A stretch of 64,000 nucleotides of DNA from Rostratula benghalensis (Eukaryota > Chordata > Aves > Charadriiformes > Rostratulidae): NCBI GenBank assembly GCA_013399305.1, contig VXAI01000384.1, positions 466,683 to 530,682 of the forward strand, in the 5' to 3' direction. Positions 36,480 to 47,176 of the stretch are shown piece by piece. Every line of letters begins with the position of its first letter. Positions within the stretch are counted from its first letter, which is position 1. The notes under the pieces were generated by a model. It saw only the letters and a list, made by a program, of their open reading frames with translations. It had not been told where the DNA came from and ran no database searches. Made by a program: the position numbers and the translations under genes.

Positions 36480-36497
36480 AAAAAAAAAAAAAAAAAA
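36480..36497. repeat. A18 homopolymer
   Basis: An uninterrupted A run after a pyrimidine-rich segment. No recognisable retrotransposed sequence lies upstream, so it does not mark a processed pseudogene that I can identify. Confidence 0.9.
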
Positions 36498-36899
36498 TCA
36501 GATCTTTTTATCTAGGACCTTATAAGAGTCATTGGTGAGCTCAGAAGCTTTAATGGAGTTGTTTATTGTAGTTCAAATAATCTCTAGCAGCAGCTTCCTG
36601 GATCTGTAACAATGGAAAGGTATTTTATGGCTTTGAGCATAATAGCATCCTATGGAAGAAAGGTAAATCTTTATTATCTCAAACTCTATCCCAGACTTAA
36701 AGACCACACTAGAGAGACTTTCTTAAATATCCTTAACTCAATACTTAATAAGAACAGAAATAGACCAATGAACAATCTTTACCTAAATTACTGATGAACT
36801 TCCTACCTCTCCACGTTTGAATGCATACAGACAGTCTGTGAACTGTTCACTCCTGAGAAGAGTAATTATTTTAATCTTTGTCCTCGAAACTTACTGCGT

Positions 36900-37640
36900 T
36901 TACTCTTTGGCTGGAGAAGAGCCAGTTGAGAAATGCGGTCAGCTCAAGTTTGCTTTTTAAGAAGAAGTCCCCACATCCTGTCTGCTGGTCTTTGGCAGGA
37001 GCCCATCAGACACCTGTGCTCCCAAACCTGGCTTGCTAGAAGTGCCCACTACAGATGTCGGGGCTCTTTTGTTGACTTCCTATTAGTCGCCACTTAATGG
37101 ATGTGAGCCGAGCACAGCTTTGCCTAAGCACTTATCAATAGACAGCAAACATTCTTCTTTCAGTGGGCAAAGGGTCAAACTGTTTCGCCTGGCTATAAAG
37201 CTGTGCCAGATAATTGCTGGTGATTAGCAATTTTAATTACCAGGTGCTGAGGTCATTGCTTGTAGAGTTTTTTTTGTTTTTTTTTTTTTTTTCTCCCTGT
37301 TGTAATTGGGCAGGCTGTTAATAGGTATGGGTTATTGTGGGCATGGTGTATATTTTACAGATACATCGTGCATCCTTTTAAACCAAGGAAAATAAAGCCA
37401 GTAACATAACCAGCTTCTGTTTGCATCTGATTAGCCACATAGTGCTCCAACAGGTTTTTCGATAAAACTTGTCTGATAAAAGAATCTTTAATACAACTCA
37501 CTAAAGCAGCTTTTAATCCTCTTGTAAACACTTGTATGTACTATTGTTATTGAAGAGAGGCAATGATTTTAAAATCTTTTCCTGCTACATTGGTCATGTT
37601 GGAACTAAGCTTGTCAAACACGTTCTACCTCATTGGTTTT
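36900..37640. promoter_or_regulatory. Candidate conserved non-coding element cluster
   Basis: A repeat-free stretch (apart from a T-rich run at 37268-37292) dense in sites of developmental type: 'cagataattgctggtgattagcaattttaattacc', 'cacttatcaatagacagc', 'gcaaagggtcaaactg' (a nuclear-receptor half-site, AGGGTCA), 'ctgataaaagaatctttaatac'. A 7-bp inverted repeat, AATTGCT (37212-37218) and AGCAATT (37226-37232), surrounds a 7-base spacer. This is the stretch whose texture most resembles a deeply conserved vertebrate enhancer. Conservation is not demonstrated. Confidence 0.3.
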
Positions 37641-39262
37641 GCATGCAGACTTTTAGGGGGTTTTCATAGAATCACAAAACCAACAGCACAATTAGCAGTG
37701 AACTAATCTCTTCCCATATTCAGCAGCAAAATGGGTTCAAAATAAAACTGACACAAAAGACTCTTCTCTGATCTTCCTCACAACAGTGAGAAAGCAAGCA
37801 GCTATAATACTTCAGTTTCTTTTTTTTTTTCCCTAAAATTTCCATTTATTTCCTTTACTTATATTATTTTACATCACAAGCCCTGCAGACATACTGAAGG
37901 TCTCTGAAAGCTGAATGTAGTGTTTACTAATCTACTTGGGTTAGTAGATTAAGCTTGTTCTTTGAGGGAATACAAAGGATGAATTCCTCTGCAGTACGGA
38001 GTTCTAGCTCTGTTTTTATTTGTTCTGCAGTAATAGCTCGTGTCCCAGCTCAGATCACAGCTTCATTTATTCCAGCAATAGCCAGGCTGTAGGTCATGAA
38101 CTACTTCTTGGCCAACAGAATAGGGCTGTGCAAATCATTTCCCGGCATCTTCCCTCTTTGGGGAGCAAGGAGATGGAGATCAGTGCTGGGCTGAGGGGTG
38201 TATCACTTATTCTGACCCCTCAGCCAGGTGATATACCCTTTCCTGAGTACTCCCCAAAAACGAGGGTATGCATCCAGCACTGGGGATGGGATTGCTTTAG
38301 TGTTAGATGCTGCTGAATACACACTTGGGTTAAGCGAGGGGGAAAGTGTTGCAGTGTAAGGTCCTGCCTGGGTCTGTTCTCAACCACATAGTCCTGCCCT
38401 GTAAATACAGGAGTGGAAAGGAGACAGTTTTTTTGCCTTGTCTCAATCAAAACGGCAAATAGGCCCCTTTGCTCCATTTTGATGTGATAAAGTCTCACTC
38501 GAGTCTCAGGACCCACTGCTTTTCCTTAGAAGGAAGTTGCTGGGGGACAAGAGCAGGGCAGCATGGGCTGGTGCAGGTGGCCTGCCCCAGCATTGCACCA
38601 GCCTGTCCTCAAGGGCAGTGGCAAAGTTACAGCTCCCTTATGGATGTTTATGGCCCCTTGTCATTATGGCGAATCCCAGCCGAGTAACATGAGAAGTCCT
38701 TGTGGGGCACACAAGAAACACCCAAGAGTGAACAAATACACTGTATGAAAAACAGGGGTCTGAACCAGCTATGGAAAGATTAACACAGTCCTGTCTGGCC
38801 CAGCAGCTTGCTTCAAGAGCAGCGTCACCAACTTTGAAGGGACCAACTTCGAGCCATCAAGCACTGTTGGCCATTGAAAATGTTACTGGTCCCTGGCTGT
38901 AGGCGCTCATGGCCATAATTCAGCTTCTAGGGATTTCCACATTCAGGATGTGCGTTTTCACTTTAAGAAGTGAAACCATTTTGTAGATTTTTCCTCAGGA
39001 AATGCTACACAAAATCCTGTGGTGGCAGCTGCCATTGAAATTGAGGGCAAAGCTTTGCTTGGCTCGAGGAGCTGTGAGACTGTAGCGTCAGGTCCCTTTT
39101 GTGTCAAAAAAATGAAGACGTCTTAATGCTCAAGATTACTATAATGGTGGTTCTGAAGCTCTTCAATCTGATGCATTCTACAGTTACAGATTAGCCATAC
39201 AGGTTCACCTTCTGCTGCTAGTTAAATTAATCAGAGCTTTGAAATCGTTGAAAGCTGGAGAG

Positions 39263-39279
39263 AAAAAAAAAAAAAAAAA
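39263..39279. repeat. A17 homopolymer
   Basis: An uninterrupted A run within unique sequence. No source gene is recognisable upstream. Confidence 0.9.
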
Positions 39280-41345
39280 GTTGTTAAATAGTTAGCACAC
39301 GTAGAAAGATGCTGCTGGAGAGGAGGATGCAGTGCTCAGGGTTCTCCCATCTCCTGTATTTCCATGGCACAGCTACAGGCCCTGACACCCCATGGAAAAC
39401 ACAGAGCTTCCTCCTTTCTGCTGACCCCAAAATCCTGCAGACAAGGTGCAAACTCCCAGTGCCAGGCCTAACACCAATCCAGAGAAAGTTGCAAATACCT
39501 CGTATTTCTGAGAAGTGGGATGACCTGGGGCAGAATTTGATTTCCTGAAACCAGTCTTTGAGCAGAAGGACATGTAGGGCCCTCCTAGCAGCTATTTTTG
39601 ACAGGGGCTAAAGATTTTGTTTATAGGGCTAATGCACAGTCACAATGGGTTGATGGGTTTTCTCAGGCAACCTTTGTTTCCAAGTCTGAAATCTTCATTG
39701 AAGAAACAAATTTCTCAGCTCTGTTCATTATGTTTCCCTCTGCACCTTCACCTGAAAACAGATTATTTTCCTTCCTACTCTGTATTCTATTTTGATTAAA
39801 GTGTCAGGCTGAAGTAAGAGGTTCTTAATTTTGAACACCACTGATGCCATTTCATTTTGATTTAAACATGGACTTAGAACCCCTGCTTTTTCAGGCTCCT
39901 GGTAACTACAGTTCAAAAAGATGCAGAAACCAACACCAGAGAGGCAGTTCCTCTTATCAGAAGACAACAGTTGACACAGTTAGTGTTTCCCCACCCCTGC
40001 TATCACAAAGCTCCCTTATGCTCCAAAGAGCCATCTGCAGTCACCTAAACCCCACTCATGCCAAACATTTTTTGCAATTGTCACGGCCTGCCCCCGAAGT
40101 CCCAGGACTTGGGCTCAAGTAAATGCCAATGCCAGCAGACGGCACCTTTACCAGATATAAGATAATCAATAGGAATCTGCATATAAGTATAATGGTAGGT
40201 TTCCTTTCTCTCACTGCCTGTGTGGCAACATGTAGCTGCACAGACTTGAGATGAAAGTTCAGCTGCATTCATAATGCAATTCCTAAAGAGAGTGGGTTAT
40301 GGATAGAGTTTAAGCCTTAACTTTAAATTGCCTTGCTTTTGTGGATTGAAGGTAGACCCATACAACATTATTTGAACATAGTCTCTGGTACTTTGTTGAT
40401 ATTAGTTGCCTGCTGTGACACACAGCACATGGCAGTTTCATTTCTGTACTCGGCAAAATACAGGTATTGTACACCTGAATTATAATCTTGCTGTGATAAT
40501 ATGCCTCTATTGATTCAACAAAACAAGTTGTCTATTTTGTCTTCACTCAGACATCGCTATGAAGGAAAGACTGACAATCAGAAAGGTAAATATTTTGGAC
40601 TTCACATCTCGTGGCATGACGAAAAAGATAAAAGTGCAATAATTTTGAAATGAGACCTCGCAGACAATGCCACTCCATTTGAACCAGTGAGATGAACTTC
40701 TTAGAAAAAAGTGTTTATTATGAAGCAGTGTTAAAAGGTTGTAGACCAATCGTTTAAAAATGCATACAGTAAAAAGTGGTCTATTTAGTGATGCACTACC
40801 ATCTGGAGTATAAATATGCAGAAACTGAAATGTAAAATAAGGCTCAATTTTGAACTTTCACAAAATGGATGCTTTCTTAACCAGTAAACTACAACACTTC
40901 ACTTTCTTCAAGGATTTTATATTTATTATAATACTCTAAACTTAGATAACATAGAGGTTCTGAAGAGAGAGTTGTATTCATCGAGCACTAATTTTAGTGT
41001 GTTCCATGAAAATGAAAGTTTTTTAAAAAGCCATGTAGTTTTCTTATGCAAGACTTAAGTCTCATTTTGCAATGGATTAATTTTAATTTTTTACTTCTGT
41101 ACCTTCACAACAGACATGCTGCAGTCCTGATGGAGCTGTACCCAACAGGGTACCCCTGGGAAAGTTGATTTCAAAATACTTTATATCCAGAGCATGCAAG
41201 TTATACCACAAGAAATCAGAATTCAGCATGAACCACTACTATTTGACAAGAATTATTGGAGTGTTTTTAGAAACAAACCATGGAGCCAGGAAAGGGTGTG
41301 TCTTGGCCCATCTACCCTATACTTTTACTACAGGGGTGGCTGATG

Positions 41346-41411
41346 GCTGGAGGCTACACAGAAGCACAGCTGGAGGCTACACAGAAGCACAACTGGAGGC
41401 TGCACAGCACA
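41346..41411. repeat. 23-bp tandem repeat, about 2.8 copies
   Basis: The first two units, beginning GCTGGAGGCTACACAGAAGC, are identical. The third starts with A instead of G, has G for A inside, and is shortened. This is a small minisatellite-like duplication in otherwise unique sequence. Confidence 0.9.
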
Positions 41412-43339
41412 TCTGGCTATCCCTGTAGCAGCTACATGTGCATAAAAAGGTACCTCTAAAAGCCCTAGGGTACTCAGATTTCTGATTGAGGTTGCCTGGG
41501 TCCGCAGGCCAAGCAGGAGCAAGCTGGGCAGGCATTTGAATTGGCCCTCCAGCCACCTCAATGGCCATCACTGAGTTTATGTAGCCTCAAGAAATTTTTG
41601 TTTCCCGTCTGGCACCACCCTGTGCACAGGCTGTGTCTGTTACTAATCTTTCACTGGTATTGAAATGAGTCTGTGGGGCAGTCACATTAGCTAAGTGCAT
41701 CTTTCAGTGGATGCTCTTGCAGTGTTTTACTGGCTTTTTCAACAACTGGGCTTATTTAAATTACATTAACTCAGGAAGAGGTGTTCCTGAACAAAGCTTG
41801 AGTAGGCGGACCAGGAAAAATAGTCCAATAAAGACATTTATATTAAAGCAATGTATCAATTGCTAATGGTCTTTGAATACCTGTTGAAAGTGATATTCAG
41901 GTCCTGTGAAGATAAAGAGGGCTCAAGATGTCTTCAGAGACAGAGAGAAGCCTAAGGCATGCTTTGGAAACTAGAGAAGATGAAGTAGTGAGACATACTT
42001 TGATTTAGTAAATGTCCGATACGGTTCAGCTATGGTCCTCAAGCTCTTCACTCCTCATGGCTCCTTGATACTGATGCCTGCAGAGTGGTGGGAGGAGGCT
42101 GAATCCTGAGCTCTCCTCTGTGTCCTTCACAGTGAACACTGGCAGCCTAGTGGCCTGGTGGCAAGCCCAGATTTTGGTACAAAGCTTGAGGAAGGAGTAG
42201 AGGGGTGCCCACCTCTCTTGTGCTGTGAGAACTGGAGGAATGGTAACCTGTGGCAAGATAGTGTATGCCAAGAGCACATGGAGAGACATTTTATTTTTCA
42301 TTGCTCTATGGGTCTCTTACACCATCCCAAACAGAAAGGTAATTCCAGTGGAACACATGTACCACATGTTTCCACCACCATATATCCTCCGGTATGCAAA
42401 TTATTATCCCGAGTGCTCATGAGGTAAAAACTGGGAAAGAGGGTATGTACCAGCAAATGAGGCCCTTGTACAGGGGACTGAACCCAAATTCCTGGCCTTG
42501 AGGGACTACCCCAGCAGGATGACCGGACTGTACTTCTCTGAATCGTTAACCCTCTCTGGGTCCTGAAAATGTGCTGAAGGAGAAAGTGCTGTTGCGTACG
42601 CATGATGAGGTATTCAAGAGAAGACCATGATGTGGTGAGTTCAACGGGATGAATTGGCTTAGAGAAATGAGAGATGCCTTCTCTCTCGTTCTTTATGATG
42701 AAGGAAAAGATATTCCACAACTGATCAGGGTACCAGGTGCTGGAGGCAAGAGATTTGAGAATGATGCCTGGATCCACAGTGGGAGAAAACAAATATAAAT
42801 TAGTTGATATATTAATCGGACTTCCAGGGGCTGGAGGAGGAAGGAGAGTTTGTGATATGCAAGCATAGAAGTAATGTGATGAAAGAAGTGATAGATGTCT
42901 GTGAGAAAGAATAAAGAAAACAATTCTAAAATGAAATAACTACAAGATGAAATTGTGATTGGTGTCCTGCATATAGTGTTTGCTTTTCTGTCCAAGGCTT
43001 TTACCTGAGATGGTATAAGGAGCAAATAATTTTATATACAAAGATAGCACATCAGTGACTTTTTAGAGCCTCTTATGTGTGGTGGGGAAAGAGTTGCCTT
43101 AAGATGCATCCACCATATACATGAAGGAGACAATCATCTAAATTGATACCTACCTGTTGCCCTGCTTACTGCCCTATACTGGTTCTTCCATTTTTTAAAA
43201 CTGTTGATTAGTGCCTTCAGTTCTCTTTTCTGGCCATTGCAGTTCCTTCAACTATTCCTTTGCTATGCCCCTGATCAGGGGTCATCTCCCTTCTATACTC
43301 TTTCCAACTTCAGTGAAAATCACTTCCTGTAACCAGACT

Positions 43340-43905
43340 CAATGCTTTAGCTGAGGGTTTACCAGCCTAAAGTAAAGCAGAAGGATTACTTTGTGTGTCT
43401 TACAGACGACCCTCCTGTTCACACATTCCAGCATGTTGGGATGTTGGTTTTGGTGCCATATGATGTCTTTGGCTGACATTCAGCTTGTGATAACTCCAGA
43501 TCCTGCAAAGCTGTTAAGTAGTCAGTCATTTCCCACTCTGTATTATGCAGCTGAAATACAGAAATGAATGTAGAACTTTGCATCCAATTTTTTTTCAGAC
43601 AATTCCAGTTTCTCAAAGCTCATTCATACTCTGACTCCTGTCCTCCAAATCAATTCCATCTCCTCCCGGCTTAGAGTCAGATGTGAATTTAGAAAGTACA
43701 CTCTCTATTCCATCATCCAAGTTGATGATGCAAATATTGAATAGTGCCAGACACCGGACAGACTCCTGGGAAACCCATCTCAATGCATCCTTTTAATTTG
43801 ATGGTGGACCATTGATAACTAATTTCTTAGTGCAGCTTTCTGGCTAGTTTTGCATCCACCCTATGGTTGCTCTTTTGTTACTATCCTGCAACTGGGGGCT
43901 GTTCC
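43340..43905 (-). mobile_element. Ancient CR1 relic, internal portion
   Basis: The plus strand shows reversed CR1 ORF2 blocks in order: 'cattcagcttgtgataactccagatcctgc', 'catttcccactctgtattatgcagctgaaat', 'gaactttgcatcc', 'ctctattccatcatccaagttgatgatgcaaatattgaatagtgccag', 'gacagactcctgggaaaccc' and 'gaccattgataactaatttcttagtgcagctttctggctagttttgcatccaccc'. These correspond to reverse-transcriptase-region sequence found in old amniote CR1 families. High divergence and many indels mark one of the oldest insertions in the window. The left boundary is uncertain. Confidence 0.72.
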
Positions 43906-44287
43906 TGTAAGCACCTGCTCTTTTGTCAGAAAAAAATAAAAAAAGGGTATTTTTCCTCCCCTGTACTGTCATGCTGGTAACCCCAGGGAACAGTAGCCAC
44001 AGAGGCAGTGAGCATACAGTGTCTGAGGGACTTCTCTGGACCCTTCAACAGCCAATTAATACAGGATAAAAAGTTGGGGTGCCTGTGGGCACTTTGTCTT
44101 TTCATTCTGTCAGCTCAGTTCCATTCAGTGCTGCAAAGAAATGCCCTCAGTGTTTATGCAGGGTTTTTTTTCATATACTGCTCTCGTGTCCCTTGGAAGA
44201 AAGAAAGTATTTGTCTGTCTGACAGTGAGCTAATGCTAAATACAAGTTTGTGACTGGTTGGGTTTTTGGGTTTTTTTTGTTTGTTTG

Positions 44288-44318
<31 letters not shown>

Positions 44319-46601
44319 CTTCCTAGTACTTCCTTAATATCAATATTCTAATAACACCTTTACTATTAAAAATGGTTGTAAAGAAAGGTTATGTGAACAC
44401 TAATAACTCAAAACCACTTTGTTCTGCAAGCCTCAAATGCATGTTTGTAACTCTGATTACTCAGTTTACCTGAAAATAAAAATTACATTTTTTCAAATTA
44501 GAAGAAAAGATTTTCCTTGGAAAAATACCTAGCCATGTATAATATCAGATTTTTTAACTATTCAGATCTTTTTTAACAAAGTTGCCAGTAATTTTTCTAG
44601 ATGTTTTGAAACCCTGAATTCAGTTCTACACTTCATTAAATGAAAAGACAGTACTTCCCATAAAAGACTGGTAATAGTTTAAAAATATGCATCAAAAGTT
44701 TGGATATGATTCAGGGATAATGGGCATTCCAAAGATCAAAATTTTGCTATAATCATCCAGAGCTAGTGGAGATGGTGAGTCACAATTTCTGTTACATATT
44801 CAAAGATACACTTCTCAAAAGGTTGGATCAAGGCATTTGAATTCCACATCTTTTACAAGAGGAGCAGACATGAGGTGATGAGAGATGTTCTGAGACATGG
44901 CTCAGGGGTCCTTCACAGTTTGCAGAGCAACCTGTAAGAACATAGCCCACTCTGGGCCCCACCTTGAGAAAATAAGTGTTTGTGAAATGGTTTGATATTT
45001 AGAAGTATCTCAGATCTTGCCATTACAACATTTTAGATGTCAAAAGCACGGATGGATAAATGTGAAGAGCCTTTAAAAAAGGAGTCTCTCAGATACTGAA
45101 GTTGCAATCCCATATTGAATGAATAATCCACTCTAGAAATGTGGAAAATATTTAGTGAACAGCTGGAGCGACTGCAGTCAATTCATCACTGTTTTAACGG
45201 GGGATAGAGGTCAGCAAAAGCTAACTATGTTTAAGTGGGGATATGAAAATGAGTATAATCAAGAATTTTTAAAAATATAAACCATCTGGTTAATGCAAGA
45301 GAATTAGAGGATAATTTTCCAATATCAGAAGGGATAATTAGGAGAGCAAAAATATGAATTTTGAACCGCTGAGAACATTTCAGCTATCAGCAGAACACAC
45401 AATGAGGCTAACACAAGCCCTAACTGCAGTTTTAGTAGGGTGGGGGACTGGCATACTCATTTTTACCCCAGGCAGCCCAGTGCTTCCCTGGAGTCAGTGA
45501 AGCCACTGGTATGTTTCCACTGCTGGAGAAGTGGCATCCTGCAGCATCTTTCTGGCATGTTGCTTCAAAAAACCACAATGCAACACTGGACTTAGCAAAC
45601 CTTTAGCTGAGCCCTGAACACCAGTCAGATACACCTGCCTAGTGGAAACTGGTTCCTCTTTGCTCTTTGACATTTTTACCATAATTTATTATGGGCTTTC
45701 CTCTTTTCCCTATGCAGCAATTTGGCCCTAAATGAGCAATATAGAAGTTTGCACAAAATCAGCATAGATGTAAATATAGCTTTGCACAAAATCATCAAAG
45801 TTGTAAATCATCACCCATGAAAATAATAAAACCACTTCTAGCATCTTTTATTTCCAATCAATGAACAAATGAGGTTATTGGCTGAATAAGGGGTAGAGGA
45901 TTGTCAGGCTTTTTAATTCAACCATTCTTCTGGTCTGACTCAGCTGTCAGAGATGACTTGAAGGGAATGGTTGAGACAACACACAATCTGAGTTGTTAGA
46001 GGGCAAGGAAATCTATAGAATGAAAGCAATGATTATGACTTCCCAGGAACATTGATATGCTAAATCCTTGAGTGAGAAAGATATCTTGGATAAGCGTTTT
46101 AAATAAATTCAAGATTTTTTGTAAAAAATTAGCTTTTGAGGCCCACGAGAAAAGCTTGCATTTAAAATGTTGGCTGCTTGGATACACCTCACCTACATGA
46201 ATTGTCTTGTGCAATCTTTTGGTTGCTAAGGATGCTACCGCAAACAGACGGAATTTCAATTGGAGCCTCTATCAGGCAGCCTGATATTTCTAGTGGGGTG
46301 GGGAATAGCCTGTTCTCATCTATTTATTATTACTTTTGTGGCAAGGTATCAGTTCCTGGAACTGGCAAAGTAATCTTTCTTGGGATTAAGTGTCTTCTTT
46401 TTCAGATGGGGGAATTCAGAATACCACCATACCAGCTGAATTATTTAGCAGACTTACGTAAAAAAATCAGAGCATTGTGTGTTTCCCAGGCCCGGGTTTT
46501 GTTGGGTGATGTCCACATTTGGACTACAGCAGCAGAAAAAAAAGGTATATTCTGACACAGCAAGCTATTGCTGACAGTAGAGCTGAGGCAGCACAAATTT
46601 C
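43906..46601. other. Unique non-coding sequence
   Basis: No confident gene. It contains a GTTT/GTTTT array, listed separately. A frame of 125 codons (plus, 46178-46555) contains a splice-like acceptor at about 46404 followed by an open segment to a weak donor at about 46545. No family is recognisable. A repeated 'tttgcacaaaatca' occurs twice near 45750-45795. Confidence 0.4.
44266..44317. repeat. (GTTT)n/(GTTTT)n microsatellite
   Basis: A T-rich run passes into GTTT units and then GTTTT units, ending in a T run. Confidence 0.93.
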
Positions 46602-47176
46602 AGAAACAGTGTGGCCAGCAGGACTAGGGAGGTGATTGTCCCCCTGTACTGGGCACTGGTGAGGCCCTGCCTTGAATTCTGCATTCAGTTTTGGGCCCCC
46701 TCACTACAAGAGAGACATTGAAGTGCTGGACTGTGTCCAAAGAAAGGCATCAAAGCTTGTGAAGGGTCTGGAGAACAAGTCCTGTGAGGAGTGGTCGAGG
46801 GAGCTGGGGTTGTTTAGCCAGGAGAAAAAAGGCTGAGGGGAGACTCTATCACTCTCTACAACTATCAGAAAGGAGGTTGTAGTGAGGTGGGGGTCAGTCT
46901 CTTCTCCCAAGTAACAAGTAATAGGACGAAAGAAAACAGCCTCAATTTGCACCAGGGGAGGTTTAGATTGGATATTAGGAAAAAATTCTTCACTGAAAGG
47001 GTTGTCAAGCACTGGAATAGGCCGCCCAGGGAAGTGGTTGAGTCACCATCCCTGGAGGTATTTAAAAGACACGTAATGTGGTGCTGTGGGACATGATTCA
47101 GTGGTGGACTTGGCAGTGCTAAGTTAACGGTTGGGCTCGATCTTAAGGGTCTTTCCAACCTATATGATTCCCTGGT
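46602..47176 (+). mobile_element. CR1: CR1 LINE, 3' portion with the end of ORF2
   Basis: A sense CR1 of a different subfamily from the copies near 20 and 29.9 kb. Blocks include 'gtgtggccagcaggactagggaggtgattgtccccctgtactgggc', 'agtgctggactgtgtccaaag', and a 3' end 'ggtggacttggcagtgctaagttaacggttgggctcgatcttaagggtctttccaacc'. The frame at 46887-47096 gives the ORF2 C-terminus with motifs [20 protein letters not shown] and [20 protein letters not shown]. The 5' part is truncated and the ORF is interrupted upstream, so the element is inactive. Its moderate divergence suggests middle age. Confidence 0.95.

Larger units (their letters stand above)
34225..43339. other. Unique non-coding sequence
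   Basis: About 9 kb with no confident gene or mobile element. A candidate conserved stretch (36900-37640) and simple repeats are listed separately. The longest frame is 164 codons (minus, 42298-42792). It has no recognised domain and overlaps plus-strand frames of 65-89 codons. Confidence 0.4.

Noticed and set aside
42298..42792. 164-codon minus-strand frame
   Set aside because: No domain, no convincing splice sites, and it overlaps equally open plus-strand frames. Most likely chance.
46405..46545. Possible exon after the acceptor TTCTTTTTCAG
   Set aside because: The frame is open but the donor (AAAG|GTATAT) is weak, no partner exon was found, and no protein family is recognised.
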